A stretch of DNA of 26,256 nt from Stentor coeruleus. Its lineage: Eukaryota; Ciliophora; Heterotrichea; Heterotrichida; Stentoridae. Positions 1 through 10,044 of the stretch are shown here, piece by piece (positions within the stretch are counted from its first letter, which is position 1; every line of letters begins with the position of its first letter). The stretch is taken from assembly GCA_001970955.1 (NCBI GenBank), contig MPUH01001013.1, forward strand, positions 1-26,256. The letters are read 5' to 3'. The notes beneath the pieces were generated by a model that was not told the origin of the DNA, ran no database searches, and saw only the letters and a list, made by a program, of their open reading frames with translations. A program made the translations under genes and the position numbers.

Positions 1-980
1 GTACTGCAGTCGCTATAGCAGCAGGCTATCATATGGCAACACGTAAATATCCAATGGTTTATATGCAAAATTCAGGTCTTGGTAATACAATAAACCCTCT
101 TTTAAGCTTAGTCCACCCAAAAGTATACAAAATCCCAATGCTTCTACTTATCGGCTGGCGTGGTGAGCCTGGTAAAAAAGATGAACCCCAACATATGGTT
201 CAAGGAAAAGTTATGAACAGTCTTCTAACTGATGTTGGAATCAGTTTTGAAGTCCTTCCCGACTATGAAGAAGGTGCTGCTGCAGCTTTAGACCTCGCTT
301 TATTCCATCTGAAAAATCGTGGGTCACCTTATGCTTTTCTTGTCCGCAGACAATGTTTCGTCAAATACGACATAAAAACTCCAGTTGTTGCTGATTTCCC
401 TTTAAATCGTGAACAAGCAATTGAAGCTTTAGTTGAAAAACTTGGCAAATACGATATTGTCATTGGGACAACTGGATTTCCTTCACGTGAACTTTATGAA
501 ATGAGAATAAAAAAAGGTCAAAGCATTCAACAAGATTTCTATTGTGTTGGGTCTATGGGACATGCTTCAAGTATTGCTATGGGTATTGCTATAGCTAAAC
601 CAAGTAAAAAAATATATTGTTTTGATGGAGATGGAGCTTTTTTAATGCATATGGGAGCTGCTGCACAAATAGGTGCAAGAAATCTTCACAATTACAGGCA
701 TATTTTATTAAATAATGGGTCACATGATTCTGTTGGAGGACAACCAACTATTGGCTTTAATGTGAACTTTTCTCAAATAGGTCAGGCTTGTGGGTATAAG
801 TTTGTTGCTACGGCTACAACAAAAGAAGAGATACAAAATGCTTTGAGTGAAATGGACAAAGTTGATGGAGCTTGTTTTTTGGAAATTAAGTTGAGGAGGA
901 AGACTAGAAAAGATTTAGGGAGACCAAAGAGTGAACCTAAAGATAATAAAGAACTTTTTATGGAGTTTTTAAATCAGTAA
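1..980 (+). CDS. Phosphonopyruvate decarboxylase, 5'-truncated by window edge
   Basis: This ThDP-dependent enzyme decarboxylates 3-phosphonopyruvate to phosphonoacetaldehyde. That is the step that drives phosphonate synthesis after PEP mutase and leads to 2-aminoethylphosphonate. The reading frame is open from base 3 and the ten codons before the first ATG (33) already match the family, so the true start lies outside the window. Counting from that internal Met, MQNSGLGN lies at residues 11-18 and LLLIGWRGEPG at 37-47. The ThDP/Mg signature is a GDG at 199-201 followed by NN at 227-228. Ciliates such as Tetrahymena are known to make aminoethylphosphonate lipids, so a biosynthetic role is likely; this is inferred from the family, not from neighbours. 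Stop is TAA. The next gene is convergent. Related ThDP enzymes such as sulfopyruvate decarboxylase are a less likely alternative. Confidence 0.9.
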   Translation, partial: TAVAIAAGYHMATRKYPMVYMQNSGLGNTINPLLSLVHPKVYKIPMLLLIGWRGEPGKKDEPQHMVQGKVMNSLLTDVGISFEVLPDYEEGAAAALDLALFHLKNRGSPYAFLVRRQCFVKYDIKTPVVADFPLNREQAIEALVEKLGKYDIVIGTTGFPSRELYEMRIKKGQSIQQDFYCVGSMGHASSIAMGIAIAKPSKKIYCFDGDGAFLMHMGAAAQIGARNLHNYRHILLNNGSHDSVGGQPTIGFNVNFSQIGQACGYKFVATATTKEEIQNALSEMDKVDGACFLEIKLRRKTRKDLGRPKSEPKDNKELFMEFLNQ

Positions 981-1136
981 TTTAGATTAAGTTATACTTA
1001 TGTGTTTAGTTATTATTATAGGTATTAAAAACAATTTAAACATACAAAATAGTATCTAAAAGGTAAAAATACAATCTTAATATCTTATCAAGTAAGCCAA
1101 AATTTTTATCTAATAAAATTATTTATATAATAGTTT

Positions 1137-2324
1137 TCACTCATAACTTGTAGTATAATAAGAATCATAACTTGAAGAAGAAGAATCAAAAGACTCTGGC
1201 TGCAAAATACCTAAATTAAGCCCTGGTACACAAGAAGGTTTATCTTTCATTGCAGGTCTTCCTGAGACAATATTCTCAGTCTCAGAACAACTTTCCAAAA
1301 CCTCAGAGCCCGAATAATTCGGCAAACTCTTTTCTTTTTTACTCTCAACATCTGTTTCAAATACTTCTTCAACAGGATACCCTCTCTGTTTCAAAGCAAG
1401 AATCAATTGCAACAACCTTTTTTCTTTATATTTATAGCTTTTTATATTATCTTTCAGTTTATCTAAAACTTCAACATATGTTTTATTCTCAAACATCAGA
1501 GCTTTCCATTTATTCTCTTCTTTCGGTACTTCTGATACATTAAAATTTGTTATATAACAGAGTTTTTTTTGTATTTCGGTGCAGATTTCTTCACTTCTAT
1601 TTAACCTTTTACTCATTTCTACATTTTCTCTTAACTGTTTTTCAAGTTCTTTTTCTCTACTTCGGTTTATATCTTGTTGGCAATTCAATTCATAGCTTAT
1701 TTCTTTGAGTTTTTGATTGAGTTCTTTTACAGTTTTTGATGATGATTTCCTTATAATAACTTTGTCGTATGCATCTTTAATCCTTTGAAGGACTGCAGCA
1801 AATACTATATCTTTTTTTATAACCTCATCAAAAACATCTCGATAAATTTCAAATACTTTTTCTGAGTTTTGCTTATGATCTAAGCTTATGTTTTGGAGCT
1901 TTTCATTTAGGTGGATTTCGATAAAGCTTGCTTCTTTTTGGTAATTGGCTAGTTTTTCAGTGAGGATTTCTTTGTAGTCGTTTAGTGAATTACCTGGAGA
2001 ACTATGTTTAGAAGTACTAAGATCACGTTTATCTAACAGACTATGCTTGGAATCATTAACTTTAAGTATTACTGAGTGATTAGAAAGCCTATTAGGTGAT
2101 GTTTTTTTTAATCGTAATTGTGGTCTTTGTTTTAGGTTAGAAGAAGAGTTAGCTTTGGCTATTGATTGGATTTGTGAATATGGAGACTCTTTATTTCCTA
2201 TCATCAATTTGGAACTAGAAGGTGTTGGGTTTAAAAGGGCATTATTTCTTCTTGTCCTAAGCATTGGGGTTAAAGGACGACTTGAATCTAGAGAAGGTTC
2301 TAGTTGTCTGGATTTTTTTGACAT
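1137..2324 (-). CDS. Coiled-coil protein with TSNAXIP1 N-terminal-like domain
   Basis: Protein of 395 residues. Residues 1-115 are Ser/Pro/Lys-rich and probably disordered. Residues about 115-190 resemble the domain named after translin-associated factor X-interacting protein 1, with the hallmark EIYRDVFDEVI at 159-169 followed by RIKDAYDKVI at 181-190. A heptad-like coiled coil follows at about 195-255, rich in Glu, Lys and Leu. A second helical block ends near LILALKQRGYPVEEVF, and the tail is acidic and Ser/Tyr-rich. Proteins with this domain are common in ciliated organisms and are often linked to cilia or centrioles, but the precise function is unknown. The ORF is continuous and ends in TGA. 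Its 5' flank (2325-2560) is G-rich on the plus strand, which fits the flank rule seen for other minus-strand genes here. The domain call rests on recognition by eye. Confidence 0.7.
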   Translation of the reverse strand: MSKKSRQLEPSLDSSRPLTPMLRTRRNNALLNPTPSSSKLMIGNKESPYSQIQSIAKANSSSNLKQRPQLRLKKTSPNRLSNHSVILKVNDSKHSLLDKRDLSTSKHSSPGNSLNDYKEILTEKLANYQKEASFIEIHLNEKLQNISLDHKQNSEKVFEIYRDVFDEVIKKDIVFAAVLQRIKDAYDKVIIRKSSSKTVKELNQKLKEISYELNCQQDINRSREKELEKQLRENVEMSKRLNRSEEICTEIQKKLCYITNFNVSEVPKEENKWKALMFENKTYVEVLDKLKDNIKSYKYKEKRLLQLILALKQRGYPVEEVFETDVESKKEKSLPNYSGSEVLESCSETENIVSGRPAMKDKPSCVPGLNLGILQPESFDSSSSSYDSYYTTSYE

Positions 2325-3463
2325 TTTTTATAGTAAATGCAAGTTAAAAAGTTTTTGCAAATAGTTTTTTAAAATTTAAAGGAAAAAATAGGTTTCAAAT
2401 TATTATTGGGAGTTAAAATGATATGAGTAGTTGTTGTTTTTAATAGAAGTATGGGTTTGGGGTTTTAGTGTAGGATTTTAGATTAAGAATTTAGATATGA
2501 AAATTTGAGTTTATTATCGAGAATATAATTGATTTATGTAGATTCAATTTGGGNGGATATTTAAATGAGAAAATAGTTAACTCAGAATTTATGGTTTAAA
2601 AATATGCTAGTTAATAATAAATATACATACTTTGATGCACATGATTGTAATTTTAGGATTTCACTATCATGCTTATCAAATCATTTATTATCTAGTTTTT
2701 ATATTCCTTCAATTAAATAGTATAAACTTTAAATCAGTTTAGAATTAATTCAGTTTAGCAAACTGGAAGATCATATATTAAAAAATATTTTAGTATGACT
2801 ACTTCATGAAAAAACAGTAAAACAAAAACAAACCCCAATATCTGCTAAAAAATTATTTATATAAATATAACTACTATCATATCTATCAACAATATCCAAA
2901 GCAAACTACAAAACATTTCGAATAAATACACTAAACCATAAAAATTCCAAATAAAAAAAAAATCTAAAAAATACATCATATAAAACCTAATCATAATAAA
3001 AACCTAAAAATATACCTCTTAAACAAAACCCTAATACCAAAATCCTAAATTTCATCCTTTTAAATCATATCTACCAACTTCATACTTATTCCTCTCATTT
3101 TTTTTTATAAGTCAAAAATCTTCTTATCCTAATAATCCCAATAAATACGCTTTTGTTATCAACTCTACCTTTTTCTGCATCGTATTTTTAAGAATCATAT
3201 ATAATTTGTGTCTTATTCAAAAAAAAAACTCTATGTTTTTTCATACGCAGGTTTTAGACTTTTGGGTTCTAAACCATTTTGCATTTTTATAAAAATAAAC
3301 TTTAAATGTAAAAACCTTGCCTAAAAGACTTGTGCAAATTTAGTGTGATTTATATTGGAACTAGTCAAAAGTAGTATGATGAAGCATTTTTATGAGTTAA
3401 ATTGATATTATGGTAATCAAAACATGGTTAATAATAAAGAAAATTTGTTAGTTAAAGGCGTAT
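2325..3463. other. Divergent intergenic region with a GC-skew switch
   Basis: No gene is recognised here. The left part (about 2325-2560) is G-rich on the plus strand; bases 2461-2520 have about 13 G and 1 C. The right part (about 2800-3110) is C-rich and almost G-free; bases 3001-3060 have 16 C and no G. This is the pattern seen between divergent genes in this window, so it probably holds the promoters of the minus gene ending at 2324 and of the small plus gene at 3464. An ambiguous base lies at 2554, without a duplication around it. Confidence 0.5.
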
Positions 3464-3715
3464 ATGGAAAAAAGCAGTTTGATTTTAGAAGGTTCCCCAA
3501 GCCTAATGAGTAAGAACTCAAACAATGGGACGAAAAAAGGTCTTTACACCTCAAACAGAACAAAAACAAGAAAAGAGCCAGAACATAGATATGGATTGCC
3601 TCCAATGGCCCCTCATAATACAACACAAGATATTATCAGTAGCCACCCTAATATCTTGTATGATGAAGATGAACTAATGGGATGGTTCCCTAGTATCCTC
3701 AGTACTGTGGTTTAA
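3464..3715 (+). CDS. Small hypothetical protein (83 aa)
   Basis: I do not recognise this protein. It has a basic, Ser/Asn/Lys-rich N-terminal half and a better ordered C-terminal half that includes PPMAPHNTTQDI and the acidic, aromatic stretch DEDELMGWFPSIL. The segment has clearly higher GC and a more protein-like composition than its flanks. A C-rich, G-poor flank lies upstream, as for other plus-strand genes here. The 3' flank does not show the expected G-rich signature. An upstream ATG at 3424 is in another frame, and I found no 16-nt intron that would join the two. It could be a genuine short gene or the last exon of a gene I cannot resolve. Confidence 0.45.
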   Translation: MEKSSLILEGSPSLMSKNSNNGTKKGLYTSNRTKTRKEPEHRYGLPPMAPHNTTQDIISSHPNILYDEDELMGWFPSILSTVV

Positions 3716-3780
3716 CCTTAAGCTATAATAAATTTAAATCCATACTAAGATTGACTAGATTTGCTTTTCTTTTTCATCAT

Positions 3781-3933
3781 TATATAATACTTCTTAATCT
3801 TTGACTCTCTAGAGGCTTTTTATATTAGTTCATGTAATTAAAGCCCCTTCCTCAGANTATATAATACTTCTTAATCTTTGACTCTCTAGAGGCTTTTTAT
3901 ATTAGTTCATGTAATTAAAGCCCCTTCCTCAGA
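3781..3933. repeat. Direct 76-bp duplication split by one N (probable assembly join)
   Basis: Bases 3781-3856 and 3858-3933 are identical by reading, separated by a single N at 3857. Four other loci in the window show the same arrangement. This is best explained by two contig ends that overlap but were joined with a placeholder base instead of being merged. Confidence 0.85.
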
Positions 3934-6605
3934 AATTTCTACACAACTTAAAATTTTACTTTTTACTAATAAAAACTCCATATTAGTTTAATCAAATTTC
4001 CTTTTCAAAAGTAATGATTTTAACTTAAAATCTGAGGAATAAGTAAAAAACTTCATCCTCAATAAAAATCTATTATTGCACCCTTTGTAAAAAAACCCCT
4101 CAAGATTAGGTAAATTTTAGCCCAGTTAAAATATCTTATAATGAACTCAATCCGGGAAAATTATGAAATTTATATAGAAATTATAACTGAAATCTTAAAA
4201 TAAGCTTTAAATTTCCTAATAAAAAAAACATAGGAATATTACATAAAATATGATAATATATATAATTGATTTATACTCAAAACATAATATAAGTTTTTAG
4301 ATATTTATTGAATCGCTTATAACAAATATGTATTCTCTTATATTATTCTCCTTAGTATTTTTTCTTTCACAGTTTCTTACGAAATGATTATTTGATAGCA
4401 TATCTCTATTAAAGGAATATACCAAAGCGTTTTTTTTTTTTGATTTGTTTTCTTAAAAACCTGATACTAGAAATTTTTAATAGGGGAACTTATTTTTGTA
4501 CACCTAACTATATTTAAGCTTTAAAAGATAATAAACTCTTAGCTAACAATCTTCATTTTACTAAGAGTTTTTTAATAATCTTACAATACTCAGATTCAAA
4601 AATATGCAAACTTTTTTATAAAGCAAAAACAAATACTGATGAATGCTATAGTATAAATGAGTATCATATCTTGAGTTTAATTAGTAGATATATTTGATTT
4701 GATAGTTTACTAATAAAAAATGAATTGATCAAACCAGTAATTCAAATGAAAAATACTAATCTTTTTATCATAATTAACTAATATATTTTAGTAACATAAA
4801 GCAATAATAATAATTCAATAAATTCATACTATACAATATTTTAAATTTTAAACCTTAAACGAAACATTATATACTAAAGTCCTTTTAATTATTAAAAAAT
4901 CCAATTTTAATGCTCTACCTTTTTATTTTTCCCTTCTGTCCTTTATAATCTATATTATCTAAATAACGATATATAGTTAATTTTATTACATTCTTTAACA
5001 ATAAACTCTATCATTTTGATATCAAATCTACCTATAAAAAAATATATCATTAAATTTATATATTTCTTAAGTTAAAAATTCTTAAAGATATCAGCCATAT
5101 CTTAATTCCTAATTACTTCAAAATGGTAGTAAATTTATATATAAGATATTATAAGTATCTTTTTTTTTTGTTAAAAGAGTTGTATTATTAAAGCTGATAA
5201 TTGTTTGTGTACCCATATTTCCTATATCTATGATCTTATCTTTTAAAGGTTTTTTATGGATCTAAGATAAGGATTTAATTACTAATTACTGTATATTTAT
5301 AATAGTATAACCTATTTTTAATATACTTTTTATATTTATTGTCATATTGATAATATGTGTGTAACAAATGTTTTAAAAATATATAAAGAAAAATTATGAT
5401 TATGTATGAGGCTTTTACAATTTTTTAAAACAGTTTTATATGAATTTTTTTTTAACTAGAATTAGCATTGATAGTATGAATAAAAGAACTTGGATAATTG
5501 GAAATTTAATGATTACGATGATTATAAAGAGGATTTATGCTAGAAATTATGGTAATCAAGAAGTGTTATAGAATTAATTTGAAATATTCAGTGATTTAAG
5601 TAAGTAAAAATAATTGCTAAATAAAACTATTTAAAGGAAGAAAATGCATAATATTAGAGTATTTATAGCAGATGCAACTAAAAATCAAAATGCTTATATT
5701 TAGAAATTATATTACAATTTTTGTAGTAATACCTTTTATAGGAAAATCCTAAGGTATTCACAACAAATATATAATTAAAAAGATTTTATATATTATTAAT
5801 TAACTAATACATAGATTGTATGCAAAATATATGATCAAATTTCACCTAAAATTTTAGTAAATAATTTTTCTAACAACATTAATTTGGTGTACTGTGTAGG
5901 AATATATATTTTTTTTTTTCAGAAAATCATATATTTATCTAAAGATAAAAAATATTTCTAAAGTTGTAATCAAGCTAGGTTTCTAATATAAGTCTAGATA
6001 ATTTTCAATAATTATAGCCGTTTTTTACTTAAAAGCTTCATAGGAAAATTTCTCTCCAAAAATATTCCCAAACAAAACTTCACATCTAAAAAAGATAGTT
6101 TAAATATCTTTGATTAAATTTTGTCACATTAAAGTTCATATAAACATCAAAGATACAGGTCTTGCTTTAATGGTTAAAAAATGACGTTTGTTGTAGAGTT
6201 ACAACATAATCTTTCATAGGGATAAATTAACTAACACAAATGTTTAAGTTAATAGCATTATATACATTTAATGGTCGAATTCATTAGAAGTTTTTAATTT
6301 AATAATTAATTTTCAAAATCATAACTTTATACATAAATCTCAAAAATTTCATATTATTTTAACCTTTAATCTTGTTTATCCTTTTTATTAACTAAGAAAA
6401 AATCATCTGTTTTTAAACAAATTTCATTAAATCATGTATTTATTTTTTACCTTTGGCAATTTTTATATCATAACTGTAACCTAAACTTTTAACACAATTT
6501 TTATTTATAGTTAAAAAAAAATGAGAGTAATAAATGCTTAGTGTTAAAATTTTAGATTATTGTCGAAATTGGTTTTAATTTAAATGCTTGTTTTTGCATG
6601 AAAAG

Positions 6606-7480
6606 TATTTTTTGACTTAGGTATAGAAAATTTAAGTGATAGAAAAATTAAGTTTGACGATTTTGCTATTAATAATCTACTTCTCTTTTGGCTTTTTTAT
6701 ATTAGGTAATCTACTTAGGGAAGGTTTATTTGATAAGATAACAGCCAGAATGGATAGTAAATTTCTACATCAAATTATCTACCTAAATATGATTGGCATA
6801 TTATACCTAAATGGTGGATAAAAGCTATAAAAGAAATTAACGAATATTATCTGCTAAGAATAGCTAGGATAGAAAGGGAAGATAACATAGACAACTATAG
6901 TAAAGTCTTAACCCAATATCCTAACTTCAATAGCACCCATTGTCAATTTTCTATAACCCTTATATTAATTATTTGCTTCATCTTTCACGTGATACCTAAG
7001 CTTAATTATCATAATATCATCCATGTAGCCTAAATCTATTTATTTTCTAATAAGCTCATTCGAGAAATACCCACACATATATTACAAAATTATAGTTTTT
7101 ATAAACCAAAACCATAAAACTTTGACACACTAATAATGATAAAAAAATAATCTTTATAAGTCAGCAAAGCGTTGTAACTAGAAGATATGATCTTATCTAT
7201 AAAAACTAGCGATTTCATAGAATGTCACTCAGAAACCCTTATCACCCTAACTACAATTGATAAATTCGAAAAAAGCACTGACCTACTCAAGAGTTTGAAA
7301 AAATCTTCAATCTGCAACCAAGACAAGATAAAACTTGATAAAAAAATATATCACTAATATTTTGAAAAAATATCAAAAAAATCTGCCAAAGGGTCAAATA
7401 AACCTTGACGAAAACTGTGTTTTAAAAATAATAAACAGCATAAAACAGATCCTATTAATTACAATAATGCATTTATAACT
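6606..7480 (+). pseudogene. Possible decayed gene: coding-like fragments with stops and frame changes
   Basis: Several stretches look like protein but do not form one ORF. A 35-codon stretch before 6715 includes DLGIENLSDRKIKFDDF. A 61-codon ORF in another frame (6636-6821) includes LREGLFDKITARMDSKFL. About 90 codons with no stop and no Met (about 6761-7033) include YDWHIIPKWWIKAIKEI. A 56-codon ORF lies at 7187-7357; just after an A-run in it, the neighbouring frame stays open to about 7480 and includes KKYQKNLPKGQINLDENC. I do not recognise the family. A degraded gene fits best. A multi-exon gene with introns I failed to place, or chance, is also possible. Confidence 0.3.
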
Positions 7481-7681
7481 AAAAAATCTACTAGAAAATC
7501 AACAAAAAAGTCATATTGAATTTGAATAAATATTTCAACTATTTTAAAAAATATAAACCTATAATCAGAGGATTTACTCCTAAACTTCTTAAGCTTAAAA
7601 AAGATTTCAGATAATTTCATATTTTATTATTGTCCTAATAAATGATAAAATTAGAGTTTTTAAATAAGAATTAACAGAATT

Positions 7682-8215
7682 ATGTCGAAGCTGACCTTGA
7701 ATCAGTGTGTTGATAGTGAAAGCTTTTATCCAATAATTATTAAGAAGAAGAAAAAAATTAGCAGGTTTCATCAAAACAAGCGAGTCTCTGAATTGTCGAA
7801 ACCAAAAAAACGTGATGGGGATGAAGATGATGTAGGTCCAGGAAGTTATGATCCTAGAGATATGTTTTTATCAACAAGGTCAAAATCACCTATTATTATT
7901 ATAGCTAAATCATCAAGATTTTATGCAACAAAACTACCCCCCTTACAGAGCTCAAGAAATGATTCGTCTATAAGACTAGATAACCATGATTCAACTATTA
8001 GGGCAATTTCGAACTCCCCAAGTTTTAGCTTTAAAAGAACAGGACACAACTTAAAATTAGTTGATAATCCAAGTTTTCCTGGTGCTGGAACTTATTCGCC
8101 TAATGAAGATTTTCAAGATAAAGGATGGAGTTTTACAAAAGCAAAAAAAAATTTCTGTTGGAAAAAAGGTAAGAAATAAATAGTGAGAAAGGAACAAGCT
8201 ATAGGTAAACATTGA
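7682..8215 (+). CDS. Sperm-tail PG-rich (SHIPPO) repeat protein; exons 7682-8168 and 8184-8215
   Basis: Two PG-rich repeat cores are visible: GPGSYDP at residues 52-58 and PGAGTYSP near residue 134. The motif is typical of STPGR/CIMAP/ODF3-type proteins, which bind along or inside axonemal microtubules. The rest is Lys/Ser-rich and low in complexity. Without splicing the ORF ends at a TAA (8177-8179), giving 165 residues. That TAA lies inside a perfect 15-nt GT...AG candidate intron at 8169-8183. Splicing it would change the end from WKKGKK to WKKVRKEQAIGKH with a TGA at 8213-8215. I prefer the spliced form because a 15-nt intron is certain elsewhere in the window, but either end is possible. 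The protein is short for the family, so it may be a small member. Confidence 0.7.
8169..8183 (+). other. Candidate 15-nt spliceosomal intron
   Basis: The 15 bases GTAAGAAATAAATAG lie at the 3' end of the PG-rich repeat gene. They start with GTA, end with TAG and carry an in-frame TAA, like the certain intron in the kinase gene. Removal splits a codon after its first base and keeps the frame for nine more codons. RNA evidence would decide. Confidence 0.55.
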
Positions 8216-8414
8216 TGGGAATATATTGTTGAGATAATTAACGCTAAAATTAATATTTTTATACAAAACTATTAAGATTAAGTTTTGAAGTAGTTGGATA
8301 AAATATNTATAGGTAAACATTGATGGGAATATATTGTTGAGATAATTAACGCTAAAATTAATATTTTTATATAAAATTATTAAGATTAAGTTTTGAAGTA
8401 GTTGGATAAAATAT
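8200..8414. repeat. Direct 107-bp duplication split by one N
   Basis: Bases 8200-8306 and 8308-8414 match except at two C/T positions, with an N at 8307 between them. The near-identity and the single N suggest an unmerged contig overlap, with the two differences reflecting alleles or errors. The last codons of the spliced PG-rich gene run into the first copy. Confidence 0.8.
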
Positions 8415-8614
8415 TTTTTTTGGGTGTAGGTGTTAAAGGATTAGGATATTATAAAGGAAATAACGAGTTGATGGCTTTTTTTTGCAGAATTAGAGATAAG
8501 AGAATTTAGATTATAATGGATTGTATTTTATTAACACAAATAATACAATATATTTCTACATCATTCTCTAAAACCCATCACCAAAAATCTCATAATTTCC
8601 CATAAAACCTAAAA
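8216..8614. other. Convergent intergenic region with GC-skew switch
   Basis: Apart from the N-split duplication I see no gene. The left part is G-rich and C-poor on the plus strand (8401-8460 has 16 G and no C), fitting the 3' flank of the plus gene. From about 8521 it becomes C-rich (8521-8580 has 12 C and 1 G), fitting the 3' flank of the minus-strand PKA subunit. Confidence 0.5.
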
Positions 8615-9781
8615 TTAATTAGGACTTGTAGTATATTTAGTAGCATTTCTTCTTAAAATTTCATCTAATGGTCCAAGCATACGTCTAAAAGCTTTTCTAT
8701 TTAAACTTACACATTTCAATTGACTCGTAGCTATAATACTAGCCGCTCTTGGTTCACCCTTAAGCAAAGCAAGTTCCCCAAAATAATCCCCAGGCCCATA
8801 TTGTTTCACATCACTCTCAGGCCCTCCAGTAAAAAACGCTTTCTTAGCTAAAGCTGTCCCTTCTTCCACAATATAAAAAACATCTCCCCAATCCCCTTGT
8901 CTGATAACATATTCCTCATTAATAAAACTTACACATTTCAAAGCATCAGCAATCTGCATTTTCTCATACACATCAATACTTTTAAAAACTTCAACACCAT
9001 CTAAAAACTTTTCATACCTTTCTCTTTTCCTCATAGCCGCATCTTTTACTATATGATTAAAAGTCCCTCTGTCTAAACACCAACATTTACATTCAGTTAC
9101 AGCTTTTATTGTTGCTGCTCTTGGGGAATTGTATAATAAAGCCAATTCTCCAAATGCTTCTCCTGAATGATAAAATTTCAAAAATTTCGGCCCTTCTTCT
9201 TGTTTGAAAATTTTTGTACATTCAAGTTTACCTGATTCAACGACAAAAAGTTCATTACCATCTTGACCTTGTTCTATTATGATTATCCCATTATTAAAAG
9301 TTTTTTCTTCCATTGCATCAACGATTATATCTTTTTCTTTGTTGTCTAAAGAGGCAAATATGAAGGATTTGCTTAGTCTTTCAAGGATTTTTGCTTTTTG
9401 TTCTGAACTTTTTGGGATGATTCTTGGGTGAAAGTCTTCTTTTTTATTCCACTGGCCAAAAGCTTCAGCGCTGATTGAAGTTCTTGCAAGGCTTAGTCTG
9501 TTTTTAGGCGGCATGGGTAGATCTTCAATATCATCATTATCGCTTTGAGACTCACTACTTGAGCCTTTGCCTTTTGTTTGATTTTTTATGTATTGTCTTA
9601 AGTTTTCAAGCTCTTCTTGTTCGGATTCTGAGAGTTTTAGACCTAATTGCTCTTGGATGAATTCTAAGAGATATTCTTTAAGATTGTTAGGTTTTTCGGT
9701 TAAAGCTTTTGCTGTGAACTGATGAAGAAAGTCGTCAAGTTTTACTTTCATGTAAGTTTTGTGATCTTGTAATGAGGACAT
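8615..9781 (-). CDS. cAMP-dependent protein kinase regulatory subunit
   Basis: This 388-residue protein holds the PKA catalytic subunit inactive until cyclic nucleotide binds. The domains run in the usual order. An RIIa-like dimerisation/docking segment at about 31-50 includes NLKEYLLEFIQEQLGL. An acidic Ser-rich linker at about 71-90 precedes the inhibitor site RTSISAE at 100-106. Two cyclic-nucleotide-binding domains follow, with phosphate-binding cassettes FGELALLYNSPRAA (210-223) and FGELALLKGEPRAA (334-347); both keep the key Glu and Arg. The inhibitor site has a Ser at the P position, as in type II subunits, but only one nearby Arg (P-2), with Ala at P-3. In other organisms the docking domain binds anchors such as RSPH3, which is also encoded in this window. 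Stop is TAA. The ORF has no visible intron and is close to the normal family length. Confidence 0.95.
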   Translation of the reverse strand: MSSLQDHKTYMKVKLDDFLHQFTAKALTEKPNNLKEYLLEFIQEQLGLKLSESEQEELENLRQYIKNQTKGKGSSSESQSDNDDIEDLPMPPKNRLSLARTSISAEAFGQWNKKEDFHPRIIPKSSEQKAKILERLSKSFIFASLDNKEKDIIVDAMEEKTFNNGIIIIEQGQDGNELFVVESGKLECTKIFKQEEGPKFLKFYHSGEAFGELALLYNSPRAATIKAVTECKCWCLDRGTFNHIVKDAAMRKRERYEKFLDGVEVFKSIDVYEKMQIADALKCVSFINEEYVIRQGDWGDVFYIVEEGTALAKKAFFTGGPESDVKQYGPGDYFGELALLKGEPRAASIIATSQLKCVSLNRKAFRRMLGPLDEILRRNATKYTTSPN

Positions 9782-10044
9782 TTTTATATTTTTTTGTCAG
9801 ACAATTAAAGGTATTTTAAATTGAGGTTTTTTCATGAGGATTTGGTATTAAAATTATTTTTATGACCTTTTAAAGGTAGTATTTGTATTTTGGGGATAAG
9901 AAATGAATATATATAAGGGTATCTGAGGAGAAAAAATAGTTAACCTTGAGAAAAATGGTATCAATATAAGCTTTGATGTTATAAGCTAAATAAAATCATA
10001 TTTGCTTAGTATGATTTATATGTTTAGATTTATAAATCCAGTAG

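Larger units (their letters stand above)
3716..7681. other. About 4 kb AT-rich gene desert with broken coding-like fragments
   Basis: This is by far the longest stretch without an intact gene. Most of it (about 3940-5460) is extremely AT-rich, with homopolymer runs, no consistent G/C strand skew and no ORF I would defend. From about 6600 to 7480 there are several short coding-like segments in two frames, described separately. A 61-codon ORF at 6636-6821 belongs to that group. A single-N duplication lies at 3781-3933. I see no tRNA, CRISPR array, inverted-repeat transposon end or intact transposase. Confidence 0.5.

Noticed and set aside
3417-3626. 69-codon minus-strand ORF opposite the 3464-3715 ORF
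   Set aside because: Antisense shadow; the plus-strand frame has the more protein-like composition and the expected upstream flank.
5476-6615. A 380-codon plus-strand frame with no TGA, open if TAA and TAG were read as Gln
   Set aside because: TAA/TAG density in it is about what random AT-rich DNA would give, so there is no sign of selection against stops. Residue composition is just that of AT-rich DNA, and the intact genes here use TAA and TAG as stops.
3716-7681. CRISPR array, intact transposon or rRNA in the gene desert
   Set aside because: I found no regularly spaced repeats, no paired terminal inverted repeats, no recognisable transposase and no rRNA-like GC-rich conserved blocks.
8057-8320. 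Minus-strand ORF overlapping the PG-rich repeat gene
   Set aside because: It runs across the ambiguous N and one copy of the artefactual duplication and is antisense to a gene with recognisable motifs.
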